Positions 41,827 to 51,832 of a DNA stretch of 64,000 nt are shown here, piece after piece. The notes below the pieces were generated by a model. The model saw only the letters and a list, made by a program, of their open reading frames with translations. It was not told the origin of the DNA and did no database searches. This DNA comes from Bermanella sp047621325 (GTDB lineage Bacteria > Pseudomonadota > Gammaproteobacteria > Pseudomonadales > Oceanobacteraceae): positions 30,279-94,278 of the forward strand of contig JBLHLT010000014.1 in the NCBI GenBank assembly GCA_047621325.1, given 5' to 3'. Position 1 is the stretch's first letter; each line of letters starts with the position of its first letter. Both the position numbers and the translations under genes were made by a program.

Positions 41827-43596
41827 TTAAAGTTTATCCCAAATAGAAGCGAATTCGTCGTCCCCGTTATTCTCTTTGCTTTTTTTGGTTTCGGTGAGCA
41901 CTTGAGTTAAAGATTGGTATTGGTATTGAACGAAGCTTCGTGAGGTAGATTGACGCTTAACAAGCTGAATACGTTGCTGAATGGTGCCATCCACAAGTTC
42001 GGCTTTGCCGCCCACTTTAAACGGTAAAATCGGTAATAACAGGGTTTCTTCTTGTCCCGCTGCTGGCAGTGCCGGCAAACGAATGCCGCGTAAATATTCG
42101 CCGTTTTCACCAGTTTTGTTCAACACACGCACGGCAACGCCCTCTGCTTTTGGGGCGAGTAACTCAATGCCTAATTGCGCTGGTTGACCGTGACGAGTGC
42201 GTATCCAACGAATAGAGCCAATGGACCATGTATTAATTCTAGGCTCTCTAATGACCACCAGCTCACCAGTTTGTACCGAAGCGGGCGGGTCAGATAGTAA
42301 TATGCCATACCCCCCTGGGCTGGTGTTTTCAATTTTTGCAGTGAGCTCTGTGCCTTTGGGGCCAGTGTCTTCATCATCACTGGCATTTTTACTGATAAAA
42401 GCAATGCTGTCGAAGGCAATGTTTTCGGCATCATGTGAGAAGTGCGTGCCGGCATCAAAGCTGTTGTCCCAGACATCGTCACTTCTTTTTTTAGCAGGTT
42501 TGTTTTCGGCTAAATCGACATTCCACTTTTTTAAGAGGAAGGGAAAACTTTTCTCAGCCGCACAGAAAAAATGAGACGATACTAAGCCAATCGCAATTTG
42601 AATGTCGCCAGCGTTTTGTGTGCGCCTAAAGCTGCGCTCTTTCATTCCACCCCAAGCATGTAGCAGGTGATTGAGCAGTGAGTCGTTGATATTGCCGGGC
42701 ACCGTTATAATGCTGGCTTCTTTGTTAATGTGTTTTTGCAGGGCTTGCACTAACGGCCCCGCATGAAATGTGCGCACCGCACCAGAAGGCGGTGTTTTAA
42801 CCAGCGAACGATAAACCGGTGCACTGTCACCAGAAGCCATAAAAATAAACTGTGCTTGGGAGTCGGTGATGGTCGCCAGTTTTGTTAAGTTGCCCCACAA
42901 TTCGGTTGCGGCAAATAAGTTGGCTTGCTCGGACTGACGCAGTTGATTGGGTTTACTGCAACCAAGTAGCAATATGCGCACATAGCTATCAAAAATAGTG
43001 GTGCTGGTACGAAAAGTATTTTGGCTGTCTTTTACGTCAAAAAGTTGGATCTGCTTAGATTCGGCGAGTGCGTATAATTGGTGTATTTCTAGCCATGCAT
43101 GTTTAGGTGGCTGGCTATAAAGCTGAAATGCGCGCAACACCGTTTGGCTTAAATCGTTAATTGCACGATGTATGACAAAGGTGAGTAATTTAGGCGCTTC
43201 ATTCTTTTTGGCTGGAATATTGACAATGTCTAGAATGATGCGTTTATAGCCAATGGCTAATTGATTTTGCAGCGTCTGTGCGAGCATCACGATCTTCAGA
43301 TCGCTATCGTTTAATACAACAGATTGATTCAAGAAACGCTTACTTAATAATTTACAAATACTGTAAATTTGGCTGCGAATTATCTCCAACATTTTGTAAC
43401 GTAAAATGGGATTAATTTGCGTAAGGTTTAATTCACGGTTGGCTTGATACAATAATTTTGCAGCAGCACCCACATTGGCCATCGGCAGTTTTTTGCTCCA
43501 AGCTTCAAAACCACTCACGCTGCCATCACAAAAACTGAGGCGGCTTTGTTGTATGTCTGGAGCTGAAATATGCATACTGCTGTTAAGCCCTTCCAT
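41827..43596 (-). CDS. large protein with C-terminal PilZ-like domain
   Basis: 589 residues from the ATG at 43596, preceded by GAGAG; the ATG at 43662 has no ribosome-binding site. The N-terminal 430 residues are mostly helical and not recognised. The C-terminal region (from about residue 440) reads ENTSPGGYGILLSDPPASVQTGELVVIRE, WSIGSIRWIR and QLGIELLAP, the NxSxGG ... W..IRW pattern of PilZ domains, although the RxxxR part is not evident. It lies next to the fimX-like gene on the same strand, suggesting a joint c-di-GMP or pilus-control role. Confidence 0.65.
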   Translation of the reverse strand: MEGLNSSMHISAPDIQQSRLSFCDGSVSGFEAWSKKLPMANVGAAAKLLYQANRELNLTQINPILRYKMLEIIRSQIYSICKLLSKRFLNQSVVLNDSDLKIVMLAQTLQNQLAIGYKRIILDIVNIPAKKNEAPKLLTFVIHRAINDLSQTVLRAFQLYSQPPKHAWLEIHQLYALAESKQIQLFDVKDSQNTFRTSTTIFDSYVRILLLGCSKPNQLRQSEQANLFAATELWGNLTKLATITDSQAQFIFMASGDSAPVYRSLVKTPPSGAVRTFHAGPLVQALQKHINKEASIITVPGNINDSLLNHLLHAWGGMKERSFRRTQNAGDIQIAIGLVSSHFFCAAEKSFPFLLKKWNVDLAENKPAKKRSDDVWDNSFDAGTHFSHDAENIAFDSIAFISKNASDDEDTGPKGTELTAKIENTSPGGYGILLSDPPASVQTGELVVIREPRINTWSIGSIRWIRTRHGQPAQLGIELLAPKAEGVAVRVLNKTGENGEYLRGIRLPALPAAGQEETLLLPILPFKVGGKAELVDGTIQQRIQLVKRQSTSRSFVQYQYQSLTQVLTETKKSKENNGDDEFASIWDKL

Positions 43597-43845
43597 GTTT
43601 TTTCTCTCGTCTACTTCAGCCAGCAATTGAAATTCCTCTTTGAATTTTAATGGGCTGAGCATTGTGAAATGCTATCAATCCATTCTTCCTTGAACGGCTA
43701 TAGCTTAAATAGTAATTACTAACGTCATTATTCGCCAACATTTATGTTTAATTAACGCTGAAAAAGCGAAAATATGGCGAGAACGGCGCAGGTGTTGTCT
43801 GTTTTTTAGACATTTAAAGGCACGAGAGAAGATTCATTTGTGATA

Positions 43846-43874
43846 GGTGCAGCCCTGTAAAATAAGGCTGCACC
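43846..43874 (-). terminator. stem-loop after the iron TonB receptor gene
   Basis: GGTGCAGCC, 11-base loop, GGCTGCACC: a 9-pair stem just after the stop, but without a T tract on the minus strand, so termination strength is uncertain. Confidence 0.45.
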
Positions 43875-43898
43875 AGTTTATTGAGGATTAAATTAGGG

Positions 43899-46100
43899 TT
43901 AAAACGCCCATTTCGTGCCAATGTTAATGGCGCGTGATTTCCCTGGGCGGTAGCCATAAGGTTTTGCTGATACGACATATTCATTATCAAATAGGTTATC
44001 CACAGAGCCATACACTTGGATGTTGTGCTTGAGCGCATAATTTGCGGATACATCCACAACGGTATGAGCATCAATGCGATCTGCTGCTGAGGTCTCACCT
44101 GATCCAGGAATATTTCGCATTTCACTTTGATATAAAGCAGAGAAGTTCAGCTGCCATTTTTCGTGGCGGATACCTGCCTGTAGATTAAGTCGATGTTCAG
44201 GTAAATAACCAATCTCAAAGCCTTTTTCGATCACAAGATTTTGCTCACCAAATGCACCACTAGCATCGATAAATGTCTCGCCAAATTCACCATGGCTATA
44301 GGTATAACTGGCACTCATAGGCAGAGTAAAACTGGCCAATTGCGTTTCGTATTTCCAGCTGGCTTCAACCCCATACACCTGCGCATTCCCCGCATTTTCT
44401 TGCTCGCCTACCGCGCTGTTTGAGCATGAGCCCTGAGCAAAACTACAAGTACCACTGAACTGGCTGTAGTCATTTAAAAACGCGATGACTTCAGCATGAC
44501 CTAAGCCAAAATAACGAAAACCCATTTCATAATTGGTGCTTTCTTCTGGTTTGATATCCCCACTGCCGCCAGGTGTGGCTGCGGTGAAGCCTTTATGAAT
44601 ACCAGCCAGCACACCAAATGTTTCATTAAGCTGTGAATAAATACCCATGCCGGGCAAAGTAACCGATTGCTCTAATGTGTCTTCTCGTTCAGCGATACCC
44701 GTGAGTTTGCCATAAGTGGTTTTGGTTGAGGTAATTTGCTCATGACGAATGCCCGCCGTGATGGTGGTGTCGCCTATTTTAATATCGTCTTTTGCATAAA
44801 CGGCAATGGCGTGTGCATCATTTTTATTCCGTGTCGTAATTCGTTCAGAACCGTTTATCGCTTGTAATGAGCCATCTGCAAGTGTGGCGTAATCTTGTTC
44901 GCTGTGGGTGCGTTTTATTTCATCTTGGTGATAGCGAATACCCAGTTCTAATTCATGGTTGAAGCCAAGGGAGATTAGTGGTTTGTTAATGCGGGTTTGA
45001 ATACCTTGTGAAACAAAGACACGACCATTATTACCAATGCGTAAATACTCATCACTATTGCTGCTGGCGGTTTGTCCGCTTAACACTTGGTAATAGGTTT
45101 GGTAAGTGGTTGGGTCGGCTAATACGTCTTGAATTGAAACATCGCTGGATTTAAAGCCATTTACTTTAAACCAATCACGATCAAAATTATTTTGATAAAT
45201 ATCGGATGTTACCTTCCAGTCTTGTACATCCATTTGATGAGTGAGCTGGTATTGTTCATGAGTCCATTGCATTTCATCCATCGATGATGCGTTATAACGA
45301 CGGTAAGGGTTTGCATCTAAATCGTCACGGGTTAAACCCAAATAGGTTTCGTTAGATAGTTCGTCGGCATAACCGAGTTTTAAAACAAACGAGTGGTTAT
45401 ATTGACCAAAGGTTTGCCAGCTGGTTTTAAGGTTCACATCGTTGCGCACAAAACCGGTATCGCCGTCGTTATCTAAATCTTTAAAGCCATCGGCGCTGAC
45501 GCGCAGGCCCTCAATTAAATAACCAACGTTGCCAACTTGCTGACCTTGATACACATTAAGACGCTGAAAATTATCGCTGCCGTATTGTAAATCTAACTCG
45601 CCCTCTGATGAGTAAGGAATGGCACGGCTGACCATGTTAATCGCGCCACCCACGGTGGCAGGGCCATATTGAATGGTGGCAGGGCCTTTGAACACTTCCA
45701 CGGCGCTCATGCGCGAAATATTCGGAAAATAATACGCAGCCGGTGCCGCATAAGGGGCTGGGCCTGATAATACGCCGTCTTCCATGATGGTGATTTTTTT
45801 ACTGCGCTCAGGTGACGTTCCGCGTAAACCAATATTTGGGCGCAGACCATAGCCGTCTTCTTCTTGCAGGTTGACACCCGGTACGGCATTCAACACACGG
45901 TGAATGTCGGTGTATTCAAATTTTTCCAGCGCCACATCGTCAATTAACGTAGCCGAGCCGGGCTGGCGAAGAATATCGTCTGCGCCACCTGTGATGTACA
46001 TTTTTTCCAGTGCTGTCGTGTTATCTTCGGCAAAAGCAGGTAAGCCTAATGCCATATTAGCGAGTAAGGTAAGCGTAAAAACGTTATTTAAATTGAACAC
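43899..46100 (-). CDS. TonB-dependent outer-membrane receptor (FecA-like, probable iron compound)
   Basis: 733 residues. The signal peptide ends LPAFA. The plug domain includes LRPNIGLRGTSPERSKKITIMEDGVLSGPAPYAAP and VEVFKGPATIQYGPATVGGAINMVS, and the barrel ends in GTKWAF. It resembles the FecA subgroup, though no N-terminal signalling extension is present. It is the second gene after the MauG-like gene, in a cluster whose other members are iron-linked, so an iron compound is the probable cargo. No siderophore genes lie nearby. Confidence 0.82.
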   Translation of the reverse strand: MFNLNNVFTLTLLANMALGLPAFAEDNTTALEKMYITGGADDILRQPGSATLIDDVALEKFEYTDIHRVLNAVPGVNLQEEDGYGLRPNIGLRGTSPERSKKITIMEDGVLSGPAPYAAPAAYYFPNISRMSAVEVFKGPATIQYGPATVGGAINMVSRAIPYSSEGELDLQYGSDNFQRLNVYQGQQVGNVGYLIEGLRVSADGFKDLDNDGDTGFVRNDVNLKTSWQTFGQYNHSFVLKLGYADELSNETYLGLTRDDLDANPYRRYNASSMDEMQWTHEQYQLTHQMDVQDWKVTSDIYQNNFDRDWFKVNGFKSSDVSIQDVLADPTTYQTYYQVLSGQTASSNSDEYLRIGNNGRVFVSQGIQTRINKPLISLGFNHELELGIRYHQDEIKRTHSEQDYATLADGSLQAINGSERITTRNKNDAHAIAVYAKDDIKIGDTTITAGIRHEQITSTKTTYGKLTGIAEREDTLEQSVTLPGMGIYSQLNETFGVLAGIHKGFTAATPGGSGDIKPEESTNYEMGFRYFGLGHAEVIAFLNDYSQFSGTCSFAQGSCSNSAVGEQENAGNAQVYGVEASWKYETQLASFTLPMSASYTYSHGEFGETFIDASGAFGEQNLVIEKGFEIGYLPEHRLNLQAGIRHEKWQLNFSALYQSEMRNIPGSGETSAADRIDAHTVVDVSANYALKHNIQVYGSVDNLFDNEYVVSAKPYGYRPGKSRAINIGTKWAF

Positions 46101-46173
46101 AAAAGGCTCCGCTTGGAAATTGTGTAAGAAGTTTGTTTAAAACATAAGGGCTCTTACAAAGCCCTTATTAAAG

Positions 46174-47445
46174 TTAAATGCCGCAAGCCGTGACTTTATT
46201 TGCATCAAGCAAATGTTCGTACTTGGCGTCGGTTAATGACATAAAAAAGCACACTAACGCTTCGATATTTTCTGGTGTTAAGTTGCTGTCATTTTTACCT
46301 AGAATGTCGTGTTCAATGTTTTCATTTACTTCTGGCGCTGCCCAAGCCATACCGGTTTCAGGGTTTAAGCTAACATCAGGTTGCTGTAGTGCGCGAAGTT
46401 TTGCATGTTCATAAAATTTTAAGACGGTTTCTAATTCATTAAACACACCGTTATGCATATAGGGCGCAGTGATGGCGACGTTGCGCAACGTAGGGACTTT
46501 GAATTTACCTTTATGATTATTTGCATCGGATTTTTCATTCACAATTGGGTTATTAAATAAACCAAGGTCTGGGCCTTCGGCACCATTTATTGCCCGCAAT
46601 AGGGTGTTTTCTGGTACGCCGATATTGTGGTATTCAAAACCCGTGAACATTTCGCCTTTCACACCAATTTCACGTAATTGGTGGCAAGATGCACAGGTAA
46701 AGTCCGAACCAAAGAATAATGCTTTACCAAGTGCCGCTTTGCTATTTGGGTCGTAGAAGTAATCACCGTTTAGCGATGCATCGAATTTAGAATCTTGAGG
46801 GTAAAACGTTTCACGATCATTAAATTCAAATTCGCCAATCGCCTCGGCCATCGCATCGTATGCGGTATCGGCGTTATTCAAAATGTCCGCTGCAAACAGG
46901 GTTTCAAATGCACGCACGTAATCGGCATTCTCTTTGATGCGCTCAAGCACCGCCGCTTTGTTAGGCATATTCATTTCGCCAGGATTGAGCGGTGGCCCTT
47001 CGGCTTGTGCGGCTAAGTCTTGCGCACGGCCATCCCAAAATTGGCCACCAATAAACCCAGTGTAATTGCCAATGCCAGCGCTTTGGTTTTTAACGCGAGT
47101 ACGAGAACCAAATTTGAAGTCAGGGCTAAATGCAGCGTAAGCAGCGGTTGGGGTATTGCGATCACCAATAGAGACGCCATTATCCCCTAATGACGCTGGT
47201 GCCACATTGTTTGAGTGGTAACTTGCGTTGATGCGGTTATCCACAAAGCCGTGTTCTGGGTTATGACAAGTGGCACAAGATTGTGTGCGATCAAGAGATA
47301 AGTTCTTGTCAGAAAATAAAAGTTCGCCTAGTGCTTGCTTGCTTTGAATGCTGGGCTGGTCACTAGAGCTACCGCAGCCGCTCATAGCAAAAACAAAACA
47401 GCCAGCGATAAAACTGCGTGTGAAGGGGGCGTTAATCTTGATCAT
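46174..47445 (-). CDS. di-haem MauG/cytochrome c peroxidase-like lipoprotein
   Basis: 423 residues. The signal contains a lipobox ending MSGC. Two haem c motifs are visible: CATCHNPEHGF near residue 58 and CASCHQLREIG near residue 256. The regions DRNTPTAAYAAFSPDFKFGSR and FKVPTLRNVAITAPYMHNGVF are typical of the bacterial di-haem peroxidase family. The protein probably acts in the periplasm as peroxidase or as an oxidant of a partner protein. It is divergent from the imelysin gene across a Fur-like site. Confidence 0.88.
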   Translation of the reverse strand: MIKINAPFTRSFIAGCFVFAMSGCGSSSDQPSIQSKQALGELLFSDKNLSLDRTQSCATCHNPEHGFVDNRINASYHSNNVAPASLGDNGVSIGDRNTPTAAYAAFSPDFKFGSRTRVKNQSAGIGNYTGFIGGQFWDGRAQDLAAQAEGPPLNPGEMNMPNKAAVLERIKENADYVRAFETLFAADILNNADTAYDAMAEAIGEFEFNDRETFYPQDSKFDASLNGDYFYDPNSKAALGKALFFGSDFTCASCHQLREIGVKGEMFTGFEYHNIGVPENTLLRAINGAEGPDLGLFNNPIVNEKSDANNHKGKFKVPTLRNVAITAPYMHNGVFNELETVLKFYEHAKLRALQQPDVSLNPETGMAWAAPEVNENIEHDILGKNDSNLTPENIEALVCFFMSLTDAKYEHLLDANKVTACGI

Positions 47446-47541
47446 GAATGCAAACCACAGGTAAGGCCTTACTGCCAGCGGGGATACTACTATAACCGCG
47501 TAAATAAAGGAATGAGAAGTGTTACCATACTTTTAAGTTAT

Positions 47542-47556
47542 TGCTAATCATTTGCA
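47542..47556. promoter_or_regulatory. Fur-like box in the divergent iron-cluster promoter
   Basis: TGCTAATCATTTGCA matches the 7-1-7 Fur consensus in 11 of 14 defined positions. It lies between the MauG-like and imelysin genes (97 and 64 bases from the respective starts) and could control both directions. Confidence 0.55.
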
Positions 47557-47619
47557 TTTGTATTACTGTGCGGCCCATTGATATTTATTAATCTAATAAT
47601 ATTGCTTTAGGAGCACACC

Positions 47620-49044
47620 ATGAAACTGACTCATCTAGCGGCATGCATCGCAGCGGCATCGTTTTTAACCGCTTGCGGTAGCTCAAGTGACAGCGACTCA
47701 GCACCTGCTATCAACATGGAAAAAGCAGAAGCAGTATTAAACACCAATGCCGATATCGCACTGGCTGCTTACACAGACTCTGTTATTACAGCTGAAGCAC
47801 TTAAGAGCGCACTGGCTACATTCAAGACAACGCCAAATGCTGAAAATCTTCAAGCTGCAAAAGCGGCGTGGTTAGTTTCTCGTGAGCCGTATGGTCAAAC
47901 TGAGGTCTATCGTTTCCGTAATAGCCCAATTGATTCTACCGATTATAAAAGTGAAGACGGCCCAGAAGGTGACCTAAATGCTTGGCCGCTTGGTGAAGCC
48001 TTGATTGACTATGTTGAAGGCAACACGACAGACTTCACAGCGGGAGAAATCGGTGTAACCGCAAATGCGGCTGGCATTAATAATAATGGCGTGGTTGATG
48101 GCAGTGTGACTAACCAGAATATTATTCAATCAGATGTCACTATTAATGCAGACCTTTTAGCAAACACTGCGACAGCAAGTGATGAGCACGACGTAATTTC
48201 AGGCTACCACGCTATTGAGTTTTTATTGTGGGGTCAGGATTTAAATACGCAAAACCAAACCACTACAAACGGTGCCGATCGTAATTTAGCGGTTAACACA
48301 GGTAAGGCAGGTGGACAGCGTCCACTTACTGATTTTACCACTGACGCAAATGCAGCTCGTCGTCATGCTTATCTAGAAGTAGCGGTTGATAAGCTGATTG
48401 CTGATCTTGAAGGTGTCCGCGATGGCTGGAAAGCAGGTGCAACTTACCGCACGGCTTTTGTTTCTATGACAGGTGAAGCCGCTGCAAAGCAAAAATTAAC
48501 TGAAATTTTAACCGGTATGGGTACGCTGTCTGAAGGTGAATTAGCCGGTGAGCGTATGCAGATTGCGTATTCATCTAACTCTCAAGAAGATGAACATTCA
48601 TGTTTTTCTGATAACACTCACCGCGATGTTTGGTTAAATGCTGAAGGTGTATCTAACAGCTTTTATGGTAAATATGCCGGTTACGATAGCAACCAAGATG
48701 GCACCGATGATGTAACCACTAACGCCGTTAACGGTTACGGCATTAACGATTACTTGCGTGACGTGGGTCTAGACTCGCTAGCAGATGAGGCGGTAACGGC
48801 ATTCGCGGCGACACAAACTAACTACACAGCTATTGATACTCAAGCACGCGCAGGCTCGCCATTTGATGTATTAATCATGGATGAAAACCGTAATGCGACA
48901 AACCCAGTTGCATTAACGATCATCTCGTTAAATAAACAGTCTCGTGTGATTCAAGAAATTGCAACGGAGCTTGGCTTAGGTACGGTTGTTGATGAAGATG
49001 CATCTTCATGTGATACCTCAAGTCCAGGTACTACCTGTGATTAA
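47620..49044 (+). CDS. imelysin-family iron-regulated lipoprotein (IrpA/IcmP-like)
   Basis: 474 residues. A lipobox (FLTACG, Cys 19) begins the mature protein. The imelysin motif GxHxxE is intact as GYHAIEFLLWG (residues 195-200). Other landmarks are KAAWLVSREPYGQTEVYRF, KAGATYRTAF and the second helical half with ERMQIAYSSNSQEDEHSCFSDNTHRD. Such proteins are surface or periplasmic, expressed under iron limitation, and are proposed to bind iron or haem compounds; protease claims are historical. It is the first gene of a four-gene unit and has a strong AGGAG site. Confidence 0.88.
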   Translation: MKLTHLAACIAAASFLTACGSSSDSDSAPAINMEKAEAVLNTNADIALAAYTDSVITAEALKSALATFKTTPNAENLQAAKAAWLVSREPYGQTEVYRFRNSPIDSTDYKSEDGPEGDLNAWPLGEALIDYVEGNTTDFTAGEIGVTANAAGINNNGVVDGSVTNQNIIQSDVTINADLLANTATASDEHDVISGYHAIEFLLWGQDLNTQNQTTTNGADRNLAVNTGKAGGQRPLTDFTTDANAARRHAYLEVAVDKLIADLEGVRDGWKAGATYRTAFVSMTGEAAAKQKLTEILTGMGTLSEGELAGERMQIAYSSNSQEDEHSCFSDNTHRDVWLNAEGVSNSFYGKYAGYDSNQDGTDDVTTNAVNGYGINDYLRDVGLDSLADEAVTAFAATQTNYTAIDTQARAGSPFDVLIMDENRNATNPVALTIISLNKQSRVIQEIATELGLGTVVDEDASSCDTSSPGTTCD

Positions 49045-49132
49045 GCATCAACGTTAAGTTGTGTGTTTGCTGAAGCCGGGCTTGCCCGGCTTTCTGCCGT
49101 TTAAAATCTGCATGTTGTTCAGAGTTGTAAGC

Positions 49133-50623
49133 ATGATGAAAAAAGTTTCAACGTTGTTTTTTTGGGTATTAACAGGCTGCGGCCCGTTTTCTGAGCCAAT
49201 GGATTACACAAGTCATACTGCCCCAAAATATAATGAAGCAGAAGCTTACCCCGGCGGTGAAACCAGCGTTTCAGCTTACCCGTTTGCCAGCTTAGAGAAA
49301 CCAGCGGCTAACATTGATGATGAACTTCGACCTGATTTTCATGCAGGTAAAGCACTCGCACGCCAGCCTTGGATTAAAGCCCCAACCGCAACCGATGCTC
49401 GCGATGGCTTAGGCCCTGTGTTTAACGCTCGTACTTGTTTAACCTGCCACATAAAAGGTGGCAAAGGCAATATTCCGCAAGATAACGATTCACCAATTAC
49501 CACCACGTTAGTGCGTTTGAGTCAGGCCACATTTAATCCAGACACCTCGACAGAGGTTTTGCTAAAACAAGGATTAGTGCCACATGAGGTTTACGGTGAT
49601 CAAATACAAAACCAATCCACCTCACTCGCCCATCATTTACGTAATAATAAAAGCGCGCAGCACTTAACTCACGATGTGTCACCAGAAGCGTACCTGTATG
49701 TGCAGTGGCATTTTTCTAAGTTTATTTTCCCTGATGGCCGAGAAGTTGATCTGCGTAAACCCACGATTGATTTTCGATATTTAGGTTATGGCCCGCTAGG
49801 GGACGATACTTTAATCAGTATTCGCATGGCACCCTCTATTCATGGCATGGGATTATTAGAGTTAATTTTGCAACAAGATATTGATGCGCTAGCGGATGAA
49901 CACGATCAAAATCAAGATGGTATATCAGGACGGGTGAACCAAGTGTGGGATGTGCAAACACAATCCCTACAACCTGGACGTTTTGGTTTAAAGAGTAATA
50001 AACCCACGCTAGCAATGATTGTCGCGGGCGCGTTTGCTAATGACCTAGGCATTAGTAATCCGTTGTTCCCTGATCAGCCTTGCACCAATCAACAACCAAC
50101 GTGCCAGCAACAAATAACCGGTAACAACGCAGAGGGTTTTGAATTGCCGCAACATTTATTAGACTTAGTTGTGGATTTTAATCGTAACCTTGCGCCCATC
50201 AAGCGCGACAATGCTGACAATAAAAAAATATTACAAGGTCGAGAGTTATTTTATCAGACCGGTTGTAATGGGTGCCATCAACCGCGTTTTGTAACAGGTG
50301 AAAGTGAAAAATTTACACATTTGTCGAAACAAGAAATTTGGCCATACACTGATTTGTTGTTACACGACATGGGTGAAAGCTTAGCGGATAATCGCCCTGA
50401 ATTTTTAGCCAACGGCCAAGAATGGCGAACCGCACCGCTATGGAATCTAGGTGACCAAGTGGATGTAAACGGCAGTAATGTACTGTTACATGATGGTCGC
50501 GCCCGTAACGTAGAAGAAGCCATTTTATGGCATGGTGGTGAAGCCAAAAACGCAAAAGATAAGTTTGTGAATTTGCCAATCACACAACGTGAAGCGCTCA
50601 TGCAATTTGTGTATTCGTTATAA
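49133..50623 (+). CDS. DUF1111 di-haem oxidoreductase-like lipoprotein
   Basis: 496 residues from the ATG at 49133. The signal ends in a lipobox-like LTGC. Haem motifs are CLTCHIKGG near residue 116 and CNGCHQPRF near residue 379. EHDQNQDGISGRVN and DGRARNVEEAILWHGGEA are characteristic of the thiol-oxidoreductase-like DUF1111 family. It probably transfers electrons in the periplasm. In P. aeruginosa (from memory, PA4370-PA4373) an imelysin, a DUF1111 protein, a second imelysin and a DUF1513 protein occur together, matching this set. Confidence 0.87.
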   Translation: MMKKVSTLFFWVLTGCGPFSEPMDYTSHTAPKYNEAEAYPGGETSVSAYPFASLEKPAANIDDELRPDFHAGKALARQPWIKAPTATDARDGLGPVFNARTCLTCHIKGGKGNIPQDNDSPITTTLVRLSQATFNPDTSTEVLLKQGLVPHEVYGDQIQNQSTSLAHHLRNNKSAQHLTHDVSPEAYLYVQWHFSKFIFPDGREVDLRKPTIDFRYLGYGPLGDDTLISIRMAPSIHGMGLLELILQQDIDALADEHDQNQDGISGRVNQVWDVQTQSLQPGRFGLKSNKPTLAMIVAGAFANDLGISNPLFPDQPCTNQQPTCQQQITGNNAEGFELPQHLLDLVVDFNRNLAPIKRDNADNKKILQGRELFYQTGCNGCHQPRFVTGESEKFTHLSKQEIWPYTDLLLHDMGESLADNRPEFLANGQEWRTAPLWNLGDQVDVNGSNVLLHDGRARNVEEAILWHGGEAKNAKDKFVNLPITQREALMQFVYSL

Positions 50624-50626
50624 TTT

Positions 50627-51787
50627 ATGAGTAATTCAACTATTAATCCTAATATGTCGCGCAGACGATTTTTAGCCTCATTAGGCGCGCTTGGTATCGC
50701 CACACCCATAGCGACTGGTTTGTTATTTGATTTTGAAAAGAAATTAAATAATGAAATATGGCTATCGGCGCAGGGCAAACATAACGATGAATTCTCACTG
50801 GGCTGGGTTGATTCAAATGCCCAGCAAGCACACAGTGTTTTGTCAGGTTTTCGTGGTCATGGCATGTGCCAAAACCCAGTTAACCCGCAACACGTTATTA
50901 TGTTTAGTCGTCGCCCTGGTACATTGGGCATTAAAGTGAATCTAGCCAGTGGTGAAGTGGATCAGGTATTTCACTGTGATGAATTTCATCATATGCATGG
51001 CCATGGTTGCTTTAGCGCGGATGGCAAAAAGTTGTTTTATACCGAATCAAATTACGTGACGGGTGAAGGTAAAATAACGGTGCGCGATGGGCAAACGCTA
51101 ACGTTATTAAACCGCTTTAGCAGTTATGGCATTGGCCCACATGAAATGGCACTGATGCCCGATGCTAAAACCTTAGTAGTGGCTAATGGCGGGTTGCGCA
51201 CACACCCAGATACTGGCCGAAAAGTATTAAATTATGACAGCATGCGCTCAACGCTTGTGTATATAAATAGCGAAAACGGGCAGTTAATGAGTGAGCATCA
51301 AGTGAGCGAAGCCAAAGCCAGTATTCGACATTTAGATGTGGCGAATGATGGCACAGTCGCGATGGCGTTACAGGTTCAGCGCGCGGCCATGAATGATGAT
51401 CATATTGTGAATTTGGCGGCAGTGCATAAACCGGGTGAGCCATTACAAATGTTAACCGCGCCCATAGCACTACTGGCTAAATTGAATGACTACATGGGCA
51501 GTGTCAAAATACACAGCCAAAACAGAATAGCCGCCTTTACCAGCCCAAAAGGCGATATGGCATTATTTTGGCATTTAGATGATTTAAGTTTGCAAGGTTT
51601 TCATGCCTTTCATGATGTTTGCGGTTTAACGGTAAGCGCGGACAAACGATATTTTGTGCTATCTAATTCAGCGGGTAAGATTCGCCAAATTGATAGCGCC
51701 ACGTTAGAAGAAGATAAAACCAAACGATTATTTTTTGCTGATAAAAGCTGGGATAATCACATGATGACAGTGCAATTTCCTGTCTAG
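50627..51787 (+). CDS. DUF1513 Tat-exported beta-propeller-like protein
   Basis: 386 residues. The twin-arginine signal reads MSRRRFLASLGALGIATPI. The mature part carries HHMHGHGCFSADGKKLFYTESN, YGIGPHEMALMPDAKTLVVANGGLRTHPDTGR and SIRHLDVANDG, histidine-rich blades typical of DUF1513. Tat export suggests a folded, possibly metal-bound cargo. It starts 3 bases after the DUF1111 stop and is coupled to it. Confidence 0.87.
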   Translation: MSNSTINPNMSRRRFLASLGALGIATPIATGLLFDFEKKLNNEIWLSAQGKHNDEFSLGWVDSNAQQAHSVLSGFRGHGMCQNPVNPQHVIMFSRRPGTLGIKVNLASGEVDQVFHCDEFHHMHGHGCFSADGKKLFYTESNYVTGEGKITVRDGQTLTLLNRFSSYGIGPHEMALMPDAKTLVVANGGLRTHPDTGRKVLNYDSMRSTLVYINSENGQLMSEHQVSEAKASIRHLDVANDGTVAMALQVQRAAMNDDHIVNLAAVHKPGEPLQMLTAPIALLAKLNDYMGSVKIHSQNRIAAFTSPKGDMALFWHLDDLSLQGFHAFHDVCGLTVSADKRYFVLSNSAGKIRQIDSATLEEDKTKRLFFADKSWDNHMMTVQFPV

Positions 51788-51832
51788 TTATTTGGCTATG
51801 TCGTTAATTTGTTGTACCTATTGGAATCTTGT

